A stretch of DNA of 64,000 nucleotides from Bacteroidales bacterium (GTDB lineage Bacteria; Bacteroidota; Bacteroidia; Bacteroidales; F082), in assembly GCA_028704385.1 (NCBI GenBank), contig JAQVLA010000006.1, positions 25,838 to 89,837 on the forward strand. Reading direction: 5' to 3'. Of this stretch, positions 45,368-54,665 are shown in pieces. Position 1 is the stretch's first letter. Each line of letters starts with the position of its first letter. The notes beneath the pieces were generated by a model. The model was not told the origin of the DNA. It was given only the letters and a program-made list of their open reading frames with translations, and ran no database searches. The position numbers and the translations under genes were made by a program.

Positions 45368-48300
45368 TTAGCTAATGGTTTGTTCATCATCGGTCTGCTC
45401 ACCTACATTCGATACTGATTTCTGACTTTCAGAAACATAGGCATACATTGCCGGTATCACAAAGAGTGTAAGCAGGGTGGCAAAGGTGAGCCCGCCAATG
45501 ACCGCTGTTCCCATTGCCACACGGCTTTCTGATCCGGCTCCAAGTGCCAGGGCAATGGGTACCGCGCCCAAAATGGTTGAGAGACTGGTCATCAGGATTG
45601 GCCGGAAACGTGCTACTGATGCCGAATGGATTGCATCAATCTTATTTAGCCCCTGCGCTTTGCGTTGATTGGCAAACTCTACGATCAATATCCCATTCTT
45701 CGAAACCAGCCCAATAAGCATAATGATGCCGATCTGGCTAAAGATGTTAAGTGTTTTTCCAAAATACCAGAGTGTAAGTACCGCACCTGCCAGTGCTAAT
45801 GGAACAGTGAACATAATAATAAAGGGATCGCGGAAACTTTCGAACTGAGCCGAGAGAACCAGATAGATCAGGACTAGTGCCAGCAGGAAGGCAAAAACCA
45901 AACTCGAACTGCTTTCCTCAAAATCTTTGGAAGCACCGGCAAGTGAAGTGCTAAAAGTGTCATCAAGTACTTCTGCAGCTATGCGATCCATCTCGGCAAT
46001 GCCATCGCCAATGGTCTTTCCGTCAACAGGATTGGCCGAAACAGTAGCCGAAACATAACGGTTATAACGAAAAAGCTGTGGCGGATTGGTTTCTTCAACA
46101 ATTTCTACCAGGTTTGAGAGTTGTATCATCTCTCCCACATTGTTTTTCACATACAAAGTCTTCAGGTCGAGTGGTTGATTGCGGTAAGATCGTTCCAACT
46201 GACCAATCACCTCATATTGCTTGCCATTCATAATATAATACCCAAAACGCGTCCCGCTCAGAGCAAACTGCATTGTCTGGGCAATATCCTGTGCCGAAAC
46301 ACCTAATGTACGAGCCTTTTCTCTGTTGATAGAGATCTGAAGCTCAGGCTTGTTGAACTTAAGGTTGAGATCAGCCACCTGAAATACAGGACTTTGATTT
46401 ACTTTCTCCATGAATTCAGGAAGTATCTCGCGCAGCTTCTCAATCTGATTCGACTGGATCACATACTGCACAGGCAATCCGCCACGTTGTGTTCCAATAG
46501 ATTGATCCTGAATAACAAAGCTGCGGGCCGCCGTAAGTTGCGACATCCGGGCACTGACTTCATTTGCAATTTGCTGCTGACTGCGGTCCCTTTTATCGGG
46601 TTCAACTAATTTTAATCGGGCAAAAGCTGTGTTAACTGAGCTGCTGGCACCAAAACCCGGCGATGTAACTGTTACCAGAGAATAAATTTCGGGAACCTCT
46701 TCCTGAATCGCATCAATCATCTCGTTCACATAATCCTCCATAAACTCAAAAGTGCTTCCTTCCGGTGCAGTAACAACCACACGCATCCCCGACCGGTCTT
46801 CGATAGGTGCCAGCTCCGAAGGCAGATTCTTGCCAAGTCCATAAATAAGCAAGGCCGAAAGACCAATCACCACAAAAGCCATCCATTTAACCTTTAGAAA
46901 TGCAGTTAATGCATTGGCATAAAGCGAATTGAGTTTTTGGAAAAAAGGTTCTGTAGCCTGATGCAACCAGTTATGCTTTTCCCTCTTTTTGAGGATTTTA
47001 GTCGAAAGCATGGGTGTGAGTGTGAGCGCCACAAAGGATGATATGATAACCGATCCGGCCAGCACCACACCAAATTCGCGGAACAAACGACCAGTAATAC
47101 CTTCCAGAAAAATAACCGGCAAAAATACAATTGCCAGTGCTACGGTTGTTGCAATGACAGCAAAGAAAATCTCTGCCGATCCTTCGATTCCGGCCTGCAA
47201 CGGCCTGACGCCTTTTTCGATCTTACTATAAATATTCTCAAGCACCACGATCGCATCATCTACCACCAATCCTATGGCTAGCACAAGCCCCAACATGGTG
47301 AGCACATTGATTGAGAAATTGGCAATGTACATGATGAAAAATGAACCTACCAATGAAATGGGAATCACGAGCACCGGAATAATGGTAGTACGCCAGTCGC
47401 GAAGAAAAAAGAAAATTACCAGCACAACCAAAACAAAGGCCATATAGATGGTTTGCTCAACCTCTTTGATTGAATCGCGGATAAAATCGGTATTATCAAA
47501 ACCTATTCCCAGTTCAATATCTTCAGGCAAATCCTTTTGAATCTTTTCGACCCTGCGATAAAACTCATCAGCGATATCAATATGATTGGAGCCTGGCTGT
47601 GGGATAACCACATTTCCGACCATCGGCACTCCGTCACGACGTAAAATGGTACGTTCGTTAAGTGGAGCCAATTCAGCATAACCAATATCCTTAAATCGCA
47701 CCAAGCCGTACTGGCCTTCTTTGATAATGAGGTTGTTAAACTCTTCCGGTGTTTCAAGCCGGCTAAGGGTACGTACGGTAAGTTCGATGGTATTTCCTTC
47801 TATCCTGCCGGATGGCAACTCAAGATTTTCGCGCAATAAGGCATTTCTTACATCCAAGGCACTCAGGTCGAAAGCAGCCAGACGGATGGGATCCATCCAA
47901 AGCCTCATGGAGTAACGCTTTTCGCCCCATATTTGGATCGCACTAACACCAGGTATGGTTTGCAAACTTTCTTTAAAAGTGCGTTCAGCTATTTCTGTTA
48001 ATTCCAGCAGTGATCTTTGTTCGCTCTTGATATTCAAGAAGATGATTGGTGTGGCGTCAGCATCAGCTTTTGATACAATAGGCGGATCGGCATCCGGAGG
48101 AATGTTTCGCAAGGCACGCGATACACGATCGCGCACATCATTGGCAGCAGCTTCCAGGTCAACCGAAAGGTCAAACTCAACAGTTATTGTGCTACGGCCA
48201 TCGCGGCTCACCGAAGTGATCGTCCGGATACCATCGATACCATTAATAGATTCTTCGAGCGGTTCGGTTATCTGCGATTCAATAACATCAGCATTGGCTC

Positions 48301-48457
48301 CAACATAATCTGAACTAACCGTGATAATGGGCGGATCAACACTGGGATACTCTCTAACGCCCAACGACACAAGACCTATCAGTCCAAAGAGAATGATCAG
48401 GATTGACATTACAGTGGCCAGAACAGGGCGGCGGATGCTAATTGATGAAAGACTCAT
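45368..48457 (-). CDS. RND efflux pump inner membrane transporter (AcrB/MexF-like)
   Basis: This 1029-residue proton-driven pump has 12 transmembrane helices and two large periplasmic loops. It starts MSLSSISIRRPVLATVMSIL. The proton-relay pair DD is in TM4 (GLVLAIGLVVDDAIVVLENI), and GIVMLIGLVSKNGILIVEF-like sequence (IGIIMLIGLVSKNGIL) lies in TM10. Sequence is of the HAE-1 drug-efflux branch rather than the heavy-metal branch. It is encoded two bases after the adaptor gene. Confidence 0.93.
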   Translation of the reverse strand: MSLSSISIRRPVLATVMSILIILFGLIGLVSLGVREYPSVDPPIITVSSDYVGANADVIESQITEPLEESINGIDGIRTITSVSRDGRSTITVEFDLSVDLEAAANDVRDRVSRALRNIPPDADPPIVSKADADATPIIFLNIKSEQRSLLELTEIAERTFKESLQTIPGVSAIQIWGEKRYSMRLWMDPIRLAAFDLSALDVRNALLRENLELPSGRIEGNTIELTVRTLSRLETPEEFNNLIIKEGQYGLVRFKDIGYAELAPLNERTILRRDGVPMVGNVVIPQPGSNHIDIADEFYRRVEKIQKDLPEDIELGIGFDNTDFIRDSIKEVEQTIYMAFVLVVLVIFFFLRDWRTTIIPVLVIPISLVGSFFIMYIANFSINVLTMLGLVLAIGLVVDDAIVVLENIYSKIEKGVRPLQAGIEGSAEIFFAVIATTVALAIVFLPVIFLEGITGRLFREFGVVLAGSVIISSFVALTLTPMLSTKILKKREKHNWLHQATEPFFQKLNSLYANALTAFLKVKWMAFVVIGLSALLIYGLGKNLPSELAPIEDRSGMRVVVTAPEGSTFEFMEDYVNEMIDAIQEEVPEIYSLVTVTSPGFGASSSVNTAFARLKLVEPDKRDRSQQQIANEVSARMSQLTAARSFVIQDQSIGTQRGGLPVQYVIQSNQIEKLREILPEFMEKVNQSPVFQVADLNLKFNKPELQISINREKARTLGVSAQDIAQTMQFALSGTRFGYYIMNGKQYEVIGQLERSYRNQPLDLKTLYVKNNVGEMIQLSNLVEIVEETNPPQLFRYNRYVSATVSANPVDGKTIGDGIAEMDRIAAEVLDDTFSTSLAGASKDFEESSSSLVFAFLLALVLIYLVLSAQFESFRDPFIIMFTVPLALAGAVLTLWYFGKTLNIFSQIGIIMLIGLVSKNGILIVEFANQRKAQGLNKIDAIHSASVARFRPILMTSLSTILGAVPIALALGAGSESRVAMGTAVIGGLTFATLLTLFVIPAMYAYVSESQKSVSNVGEQTDDEQTIS

Positions 48458-48459
48458 AA

Positions 48460-49536
48460 TTAATTTATTCCTGTGATTTGTACCTTCATGCCGGGTCTTA
48501 GTTGCAATAGTCCGGTTGTTAAAACCGTATCACCGGGCTGCAAACCGGAAATTATTTCTACAGCTGACTCTGTTCGCAAACCGGTAGTAACATCCACAGC
48601 CTGCGCCAGGCCATTGCGAAACACAAATACTTTATGTGTTCCCATTTCAGGAATAAGTGCCTCGGCCAGAAGCTGCATGGTTTCTTCGTTGCTGATCAAC
48701 GGAATTGTTACACGGGCAAACGAGCCGGGCACAATCTTTTTGTCAATATTTGGATAGATTGCCCGCACCGGCAACGATCGGGTCTTGGCATCAATGCGGG
48801 GTTCCAGGGCATAAATTTTAGCATTAAACACACCAGGATAATTCTCAACACTAAAACTCACCTCATTTCCAATACTGATATAGGGTACATAACGTTCGGG
48901 CACACTGAACTCAATCTTAACAGGCTGTGTGCGAACCAATGAAACCACCGGCATTCCAGGCGACAAATAACTGCCTTCGCTTAGGAGTCGAAGACCCAAC
49001 TGACCACTAAAAGGAGCTTTGATCATGGTTTTGTCAAGCTGAGCCTGTAATAGTGCAGCTTCAGCTTCAAGTGTACTCACTTCTGTGAGCACCTGATCAT
49101 ATGCCTGCTGACTAATGCCTTGTTTTTTAAGAAGTTGGCGCTGGCGCTGCTCGCTCTCACGGGCAAGTTTCAGTTGATGCTTATTCCGTTCAATTTGTGC
49201 ATATAAGTCTGCATTGTTTAAAGTTACCAACAACTCACCTTCCTCAACCCGGCTGCCTTCATCAAAATGAATTTTTACTACCTGACCAGCAATTTCAGCA
49301 GAAACATCCACCTGTTCATCTGCCAGTATTGAACCTCCGGCAATAAGCGCATCAGTGAGTGGGGCTTTCTTAATTATCATTGCCTTAACCGGCAGAACAG
49401 TATTGGCACGTGATGGTGAACGCAAAGGGTCAGTCTGTTCTTTTCGGTCGAACAGTCCGCCCGATAACATAAGCCAAATAAGTAAAAATAAAGCCAAGCT
49501 TAGACTTATAAGCTTGATGAGCATATTTTTTTTCAT
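48460..49536 (-). CDS. RND efflux periplasmic adaptor subunit
   Basis: This 358-residue membrane fusion protein has an N-terminal membrane helix or signal (LIKLISLSLALFLLIWLML). Lipoyl halves are EIAGQVVKIHFDEGSRVEEG and IKAPFSGQLGLRLLSEGS, with a helical hairpin between them (about 115-175). The C-terminal beta domains are of the MexE/AcrA type (GLQPGDTVLTTGLLQLRPG). It is the first gene of the operon; a minus-strand TATTTTTG at 49617-49624 may be the -7 box. Confidence 0.91.
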   Translation of the reverse strand: MKKNMLIKLISLSLALFLLIWLMLSGGLFDRKEQTDPLRSPSRANTVLPVKAMIIKKAPLTDALIAGGSILADEQVDVSAEIAGQVVKIHFDEGSRVEEGELLVTLNNADLYAQIERNKHQLKLARESEQRQRQLLKKQGISQQAYDQVLTEVSTLEAEAALLQAQLDKTMIKAPFSGQLGLRLLSEGSYLSPGMPVVSLVRTQPVKIEFSVPERYVPYISIGNEVSFSVENYPGVFNAKIYALEPRIDAKTRSLPVRAIYPNIDKKIVPGSFARVTIPLISNEETMQLLAEALIPEMGTHKVFVFRNGLAQAVDVTTGLRTESAVEIISGLQPGDTVLTTGLLQLRPGMKVQITGIN

Positions 49537-49616
49537 AGTTTTATTGTTCAGTAAACTTAACCCTGACAGAAACTAAAAGTTCAATTACAGGCAGCAGAAA
49601 CTGGTTTGAACCCCTG

Positions 49617-49624
49617 CAAAAATA
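49617..49624 (-). promoter_or_regulatory. Candidate -7 box of the RND operon
   Basis: Minus strand TATTTTTG fits TAnnTTTG, 80 bases before the adaptor ATG. No -33 TTG at normal distance. Confidence 0.35.
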
Positions 49625-49674
49625 AACTTTTTCAACTGCTTTTGATTTCCCAAACAAACAAAAAGCACAAGGAT

Positions 49675-50392
49675 TTAGTACAAGAATCCAAATAGTCAAA
49701 GCGGAATTTTATTCTCGAGGCCAAATTCCAGATCATCTGCTGCAATAATCGCTTTTTCCAGGTTTTTGATTTGCCTGTATCCATATGTCTTACCACAAAT
49801 TTCAATGGTATAGCGATTGTCGACAAAAAAATCAGCCTGTTCTGCAATTTCCACCCGATGCTGATATTTTAGCTGATTCACGATAAATGTTTCAAGCATA
49901 TTTCCTGTATTAATCGCATCAGGCGAAAGCGCAAACATCAAATTGGTATTTTCAAGAAACAACTTATCAGGTTTTTGTAATCTTGTGATTCCCTTGCTAT
50001 CACGGTAAATATTCGCAATCAACTGTGCCTGGTTCAAATACCACAAATATGAAAGCAAAGTTTCGCGGTTAATCCCGATTCGCTCACTAAGTTTGGAAAT
50101 ATTTGGCGTAAAAGGAGCAGAAACAGCAATGATATAAAGCAGCTTTTTGATTTTAGGCAAATACGTCAGATTCAAGTGTTTTAGTTGTGGCAACTCTAAC
50201 TCAAGAATCATATTAACTACTTCTTCAAGCCTTTGATAATAAAGTTCAGCTTGCTCTAAAAAAACGGATAATACCCTCCTTTAAGGTATTGTGCAAAAAA
50301 TTGAAGCTTATACTTTACATGATATTCTTGGAAATCATTCTGAAATATCACAACACATTGTAAAGCAGATAAGACCGCTCCAATTTTTTGCA
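49675..50392 (-). pseudogene. Decayed DUF4143-type AAA ATPase with an inverted internal segment
   Basis: Only the C-terminal half of an ATPase of the family seen at 35828 remains. The longest open part (50211-49696) encodes MILELELPQLKHLNLTYLPK, a winged helix and a DUF4143-type end. It is interrupted by TGA at 49696-49698, where relatives would have W in IPLWLFGFLY. Upstream, YLKGGYYPFF ends in TAG after a run of seven T (50258-50264 on the minus strand); one more T would restore LEQAELYYQRLEEVVN. Further upstream, the expected segment HDILGNHSEISQHIVKQIRP is present but on the plus strand (50309-50392), flanked by 12-bp inverted repeats. The P-loop half is gone. Confidence 0.8.
50292..50392. 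repeat. 12-bp inverted repeats bounding an inverted 77-bp segment
   Basis: TGCAAAAAATTG at 50292-50303 and CAATTTTTTGCA at 50381-50392 are exact inverted copies. Flipping the 77 bases between them joins QIRPLQFFA to QYLKGGYYPFF in one frame on the minus strand, as expected for an intact ATPase. The inversion therefore most likely happened by exchange at these arms. Confidence 0.75.
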
Positions 50393-50439
50393 TGGTGCAA
50401 CCAACAATATTTGATAAATTTTGCATGATGCATCCAACA
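50386..50439. repeat. 21-bp direct repeat with CATG core beside the decayed ATPase
   Basis: Copies at 50386-50406 and 50419-50439 are identical at 19 of 21 bases, period 33. Cores are GCATGGTGCAACCAACA and GCATGATGCATCCAACA. Each core is palindromic (TGCATGRTGCA). Spacing and the CATGRT core recall the repeats upstream of the intact ATPase at 35740-35791. Confidence 0.65.
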
Positions 50440-50478
50440 GTTTCACGAATTACTTTTTCATTTCCAATCATTAACAGC

Positions 50479-50514
50479 CAAAAAAATCCAGAAACCTCTG
50501 CAGGATTCTGGATT
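50479..50514 (-). terminator. Rho-independent terminator of the HYC-TonB receptor-HMA operon
   Basis: On the minus strand, AATCCAGAA, a 12-base loop and TTCTGGATT form a perfect 9-bp stem followed by a T run (50486-50480). It begins 25 bases after the HMA gene stop. Confidence 0.85.
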
Positions 50515-50538
50515 TATTAACTAAGGTTTCACACCCAA

Positions 50539-50895
50539 TCAATGCGGCTCATTGCCTTGCTGGCAGCAGTCGGGCAACTTATCATGAGCTTCCTGATCGG
50601 CAGGTAAATCATCGGCATCGTAGCCAATTTTGGTGATAGCTTTTTTAAGGTTTTCTTTATCGTTTTTACCTTTCTTATAAGTAATGCTGATCACTTTGGT
50701 TTCTTCGTTCAGTTCAACCGCTTTCACGCCCTTCTCAAACGCCAGATTTTTTTCCAGCCTTTCCTTGCACATGCCACAAATGGCTGAAGTATGTATTTCG
50801 ACAGTTTCTGTTTTCTTATTCTTGTCACTTTGCGCGTGAATACTAAAAGGAACTATCAAAACCAAAGTGATAATTAAAAATGCAAATTTTTTCAT
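50539..50895 (-). CDS. Exported heavy-metal-associated (HMA) domain protein
   Basis: The protein has 118 residues from the ATG at 50895; an ATG two codons upstream is equally possible. A Sec signal peptide (MKKFAFLIITLVLIVPFSIHAQ) precedes one HMA fold with the metal-binding motif CGMC (C40, C43). The expected strand-helix pattern continues (VKAVELNEETKVISITYKKG, LKKAITKIGYDADDLP). The C-terminal tail has CC (DCCQQ). It is probably a periplasmic copper or other soft-metal carrier. It is the last gene of a three-gene operon, 18 bases after the TonB-dependent receptor. Confidence 0.85.
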   Translation of the reverse strand: MKKFAFLIITLVLIVPFSIHAQSDKNKKTETVEIHTSAICGMCKERLEKNLAFEKGVKAVELNEETKVISITYKKGKNDKENLKKAITKIGYDADDLPADQEAHDKLPDCCQQGNEPH

Positions 50896-50913
50896 ATTCA
50901 TTCTTTTATACTG

Positions 50914-53127
50914 TTATTCAATTGTATATCTCAATCCGGCATAAACTTTTATTCCATAAATCGGCCCCCAGATAATACTGGAATCAAAATAAGGCCCGAA
51001 AGGTTCATTGGCAGCCAAAATTGGATTGTTTTGCTTAAAATTTGTCAGGTTTTCACCACCGAGGTAGATATTCCATTTCCGGAAAAACTTAGTCACCTGC
51101 GCATTCACAAGGGTGTAGGCTGGTGAATAATCATCCAGGCGGTATGGCTCCGGATTACCTGCTGTCGAAGGCAGACGGCTTACTCCATTAAATTGCGTGG
51201 TAAGATCAAACTGCCATTTGCGCAAATTAGTGGCATACGAAAGACTTACCAAGCCTTTGTATTTGTTTACCAGCGGTTTTTCCTGCAGTTCGTTGTTAAG
51301 CGTCATTTGAACATCGTTAAAACGCACGGCTACCGTAACATCCAGCCCCTTCAGCAATTCATAATTAGCTTCGAGCTGGATGCTGTTTGAATAAGATCTG
51401 CCATCCAGGTTATAAACCAGCACTTTATGTGCATCGGCATCGCGATCAAGAATTACCTGATTGATAAAATCGGTTCTGTAAATATCCAATCCGATGGTTA
51501 GCTCTCTGTTATTCAGATCAATATGCTTGCTGAAATTCAATCCGTAATTCCAGGCTTCTTCCATCTTTGGATGTTCGCGCACAATGAGCTGCCGCGAAGA
51601 AGCCAGCATGGAAGTGTTTTCTGCCAGCACATTGGCAGTCCGATAACCTTTCCCGGCTGAAAGACGCAATATATTGTGCTCATTAAATCCGTAACGCAAA
51701 TGAACACGTGGTGTGGCAAAAAAACCAAACTTATTGTGATGATCCAGCCGCAAACCAGCAATCAGATTGAGTTTGGTGCCATCGCTGTAGGTATATTGAT
51801 AAAACACACCCGGAACACTTTCGGTTCTGTTAAAGGTGCTGTCGTTCAGCTGGTCGTCAAAACGGTCGTACAAATAACTGAATCCTGTTGTATAGGTATG
51901 CCGTGTGTCGCTTATATAACTCTGAAACAAGGCATTGCCATAATAGCTGTATTGTGTTCCTTCGTAATCCTGCAACCCAAAGTAGGTATCCATATGGTGA
52001 TAGATAAATTGTTGCTGCACGCCCAGGCTGGTTTGCGGACGGGTGAAGATAAAACCGGTTTTCAGGAAGGTCTCCACACGTTCGGTCAGCAACTCAATGC
52101 CAAAACCATTGTCCACATCGCGTGGTTTATCAGGATCAAAACGCATTTGTCCACCCCGCCGATCTTCCTTTAAACCTTTGACACCAAACTGACCTTCGAA
52201 GTTTTTGGCATGAAAATCCGTCCGTGCAAAAAGGTTGTATTGCGTATAAAGCGGATCATCCAGAAAGCCATCGTCATTGTCATCATGTCTGGTTCCATTC
52301 CGGCTCCAGTGCCCCATCACCATAGCATGCATATGATCGTTAACCGCAGCTTTAGTATTGAAATTAATCTCGCTGCGACCCATATGATCCTGAAAAAGAT
52401 TCAGAAAAAACCGCTCGCTTGTTTCTGCTTTTTTATATTCCACATTGATTTGTCCGCTGATGGATTCGTAACCATTCAAAACAGAGGAAGCACCTTTGGA
52501 AACCTGAATAGATTCCATCCAGCTGCCTGGCACATAGCCCAATCCAAAAGAAGTAGCCAGGCCACGAAGATTTGGAATGTTTTCGCTCATCATCTGGGTG
52601 TAAATACCACTGAGGCCAAGCAGTTCGATTTGTTTGGCTCCCGTAACGGCATCGCTGTACGAAACATCCACACTGGCACTTGTTTCAAAACTTTCGGAAA
52701 GGTTGCAGCAAGCCGCTTTTTGCAATTCACCAGAAGTGATGGTTTGGGCGTTTACCGTGCTCAAGCGCGACACGTAATTGGTCTTGGCACGATTCACTAC
52801 CTCCACTTCTTCAAGGGTTTTGCTGCCTGACATAATGTGATCATATTGATCCCCATCATGTGGAGCATGAATCGTATCGCTGGCATAACCAACGAAGCTA
52901 AAAACCAATGAATGAGCGTGCGGCAAACGTTTGATTTTGTATTTCCCCTCCCCATCACTAATTGTTCCGGTTTGTGTGCCCGACCAGTAAACATTTACTC
53001 CGGGCAAGGGCTGATCTCCGTTTTCACTCTTTTCAAAAACTGTTCCACTGAGTTTCTGAGCCTGGGATGTAACAATTGTCAGGCACATCACTCCAATTAA
53101 AAATATAATTATTGCTTTAATTTTCAT
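50914..53127 (-). CDS. TonB-dependent outer membrane receptor, probably metal related
   Basis: This 737-residue protein has a signal peptide (ending near TSQAQ) and an N-terminal carboxypeptidase-regulatory-like beta domain (LSGTVFEKSENGDQPLPGVN, about 26-105). The plug domain (about 115-235) carries a CC pair in LQKAACCNLSESFETSASVD, and a 22-strand-type barrel ends in YAGLRYTIE. The CC pair next to the plug and the company of an HMA protein and a cysteine-rich HYC protein point to metal or metallophore import. The ligand is not known. It lies between the HYC and HMA genes. Confidence 0.85.
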   Translation of the reverse strand: MKIKAIIIFLIGVMCLTIVTSQAQKLSGTVFEKSENGDQPLPGVNVYWSGTQTGTISDGEGKYKIKRLPHAHSLVFSFVGYASDTIHAPHDGDQYDHIMSGSKTLEEVEVVNRAKTNYVSRLSTVNAQTITSGELQKAACCNLSESFETSASVDVSYSDAVTGAKQIELLGLSGIYTQMMSENIPNLRGLATSFGLGYVPGSWMESIQVSKGASSVLNGYESISGQINVEYKKAETSERFFLNLFQDHMGRSEINFNTKAAVNDHMHAMVMGHWSRNGTRHDDNDDGFLDDPLYTQYNLFARTDFHAKNFEGQFGVKGLKEDRRGGQMRFDPDKPRDVDNGFGIELLTERVETFLKTGFIFTRPQTSLGVQQQFIYHHMDTYFGLQDYEGTQYSYYGNALFQSYISDTRHTYTTGFSYLYDRFDDQLNDSTFNRTESVPGVFYQYTYSDGTKLNLIAGLRLDHHNKFGFFATPRVHLRYGFNEHNILRLSAGKGYRTANVLAENTSMLASSRQLIVREHPKMEEAWNYGLNFSKHIDLNNRELTIGLDIYRTDFINQVILDRDADAHKVLVYNLDGRSYSNSIQLEANYELLKGLDVTVAVRFNDVQMTLNNELQEKPLVNKYKGLVSLSYATNLRKWQFDLTTQFNGVSRLPSTAGNPEPYRLDDYSPAYTLVNAQVTKFFRKWNIYLGGENLTNFKQNNPILAANEPFGPYFDSSIIWGPIYGIKVYAGLRYTIE

Positions 53128-53193
53128 TGCTTTAATCTGTAATAAATTTTAATCCGACAGGTGTCAGATACAAAAACTAAATAATTGACAGGA

Positions 53194-53679
53194 TTAAAGC
53201 TGGTGGTGGGAAAGTTTAAGTTGTGAACAGGCAATCAGAAATTTGATACCGTTGCCTAAAGTGCCGGAATCATCCGTAACTTCCGAATAAGAAGGTTTAG
53301 TATTTTCTTCAGCTACCGGAATGATAATTTCATATAATCTGATGGCCAGATTTAAGAAATGATTGAAAACAATTTTAACATTCGGTAAATCAAATTCGGT
53401 AACAAGCTTCACATAATGGCTGAAATCAGTACAGCAAGCTTCAGCATCGAGCTTATTTTGGTTTACTTTACAACAAGATTTCGATGAATCCACAGAAGAA
53501 CTCGTGGGCATGCAGGTTTCTCCCGAATGATCACAACTAATATTGGAAGCAAATAAACTTTTTTCAAGTGTCTTTTCCGTACTGCAATAATGCGCATTGA
53601 TTGTAAGGCCAACAGTACCAACAAAGATAACTGCAGCCATCATCAGTGCAAATAAACGCATGTACCAGATCTGATTCAT
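53194..53679 (-). CDS. HYC_CC_PP-like cysteine-rich small membrane or exported protein
   Basis: This 161-residue protein has an N-terminal hydrophobic helix (about 8-28) followed by HYC (30-32) and cysteine clusters (SCDHSGETC, SCCK, ACCTDF), the pattern that names the HYC_CC_PP group in Bacteroidota. The C-terminal half lacks cysteine. An ATG at 53661 is an alternative start, giving MRLFALMMAAVIFV as signal. That would agree better with a TATTTTTG box only five bases before the longer start. It is the first gene of the operon with the TonB receptor and HMA protein. A metal-handling role is inferred. Confidence 0.75.
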   Translation of the reverse strand: MNQIWYMRLFALMMAAVIFVGTVGLTINAHYCSTEKTLEKSLFASNISCDHSGETCMPTSSSVDSSKSCCKVNQNKLDAEACCTDFSHYVKLVTEFDLPNVKIVFNHFLNLAIRLYEIIIPVAEENTKPSYSEVTDDSGTLGNGIKFLIACSQLKLSHHQL

Positions 53680-53683
53680 GTTA

Positions 53684-53691
53684 CAAAAATA
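53684..53691 (-). promoter_or_regulatory. Candidate -7 box of the HYC-TonB receptor-HMA operon
   Basis: Minus strand TATTTTTG fits TAnnTTTG. It lies so close to the ATG at 53679 that the mRNA would be leaderless or the true start is the ATG at 53661. Confidence 0.45.
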
Positions 53692-53830
53692 AACATTACC
53701 ACATAAATAATTGTTAATAAATTCGTAATTTAGATGTATAGTATTGGCTTTTTGGGTGTTAAAAAATCTTAATCAATGCATATCAATAATCGAAATCGGT
53801 TGCAGTATTATCTGAATCAGATAAAAGACC

Positions 53831-53838
53831 TATCTTTG
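53831..53838 (+). promoter_or_regulatory. Candidate -7 box of the acyl-CoA operon
   Basis: TATCTTTG fits TAnnTTTG, 26 bases before the crotonase ATG. The nearest TTG (53800-53802) is 28 bases upstream, longer than usual. Confidence 0.4.
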
Positions 53839-53864
53839 GGCAACAAAAATAACAATTGGATTTT

Positions 53865-54641
53865 ATGTCTGATTTCAAGATTTTAACTACCGAAATACGG
53901 AAAAGCATTGCTGTTGTATTCATTAACAGGCCGGAAGCACTCAATGCCCTCAACACAGTATTTTTTGATGAAATGGATGCCTTGATCACGCGTTTGGCCA
54001 AGGATCAAAGCATCCGGGTGATGATACTGACCGGCGAAGGCAAAGCATTTGTTGCCGGAGCCGACATTAGCGAGATGGTCAATAAAAATGCTGAAGAAGG
54101 TTCAGCATTTGGCAGGCGTGGTCAACACACATTCCGTTCGCTCGAGTTGCTGCCATTTCTTGTAATAGCAGCAATTAATGGCTTTGCACTTGGCGGGGGT
54201 CTCGAACTTGCGATGGCCTGCGATATCCGCATAGCTTCGGCCAAAGCAAAATTCGGGCAACCCGAAGTTAACCTGGGGCTTACACCGGGTTTTGCCGGAA
54301 CACAGCGTCTTCCTCGCCTGGTAGGGCTTGGCAATGCCCTCTTATTGCTCACTTCTGCCGAGATGATAGATGCCTCAACAGCCTTGCGTATGGGTTTGAT
54401 CCAACAAATTATCGAGCCCGAGCATCTGCTTGATGAAGCATTCAAACTGGCTGAAACAATTGCATCCAAAGGGCCACAGGCAGTACGTAAAGTGAAATTG
54501 CTTACCCGCAAAGCCCTGGAAACTGACCTGGAAACCGGCAGCGAACTGGAGTCCGATCATTTTGGATCGCTCTTTGGCGAAAATACTGAAGGACATGAAG
54601 GCATGAAAGCCTTTCTGGAAAAAAGAAAACCAAACTGGTAA
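53865..54641 (+). CDS. Enoyl-CoA hydratase (crotonase)
   Basis: The protein has 258 residues from the ATG at 53865. It should hydrate short-chain enoyl-CoA, such as crotonyl-CoA, to 3-hydroxyacyl-CoA. Both catalytic glutamates of crotonase are present, E114 in GGGLELAMACD and E134 in GQPEVNLGLTPGFAGTQRL. They are 20 residues apart as in E144/E164 of the rat enzyme. The oxyanion hole is FVAGADI and NGFALGG. It is the first gene of a six-gene operon, 24 bp before the dehydrogenase. Confidence 0.9.
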   Translation: MSDFKILTTEIRKSIAVVFINRPEALNALNTVFFDEMDALITRLAKDQSIRVMILTGEGKAFVAGADISEMVNKNAEEGSAFGRRGQHTFRSLELLPFLVIAAINGFALGGGLELAMACDIRIASAKAKFGQPEVNLGLTPGFAGTQRLPRLVGLGNALLLLTSAEMIDASTALRMGLIQQIIEPEHLLDEAFKLAETIASKGPQAVRKVKLLTRKALETDLETGSELESDHFGSLFGENTEGHEGMKAFLEKRKPNW

Positions 54642-54665
54642 ATAACCCAAAAAATAAAAACTCTT

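Noticed and set aside
50256..50471. 71-codon minus-strand ORF ending YLKGGYYPFF as a separate small gene
   Set aside because: Its end is the remnant of the ATPase; its upstream part is the antisense of the inverted segment and the direct repeats.
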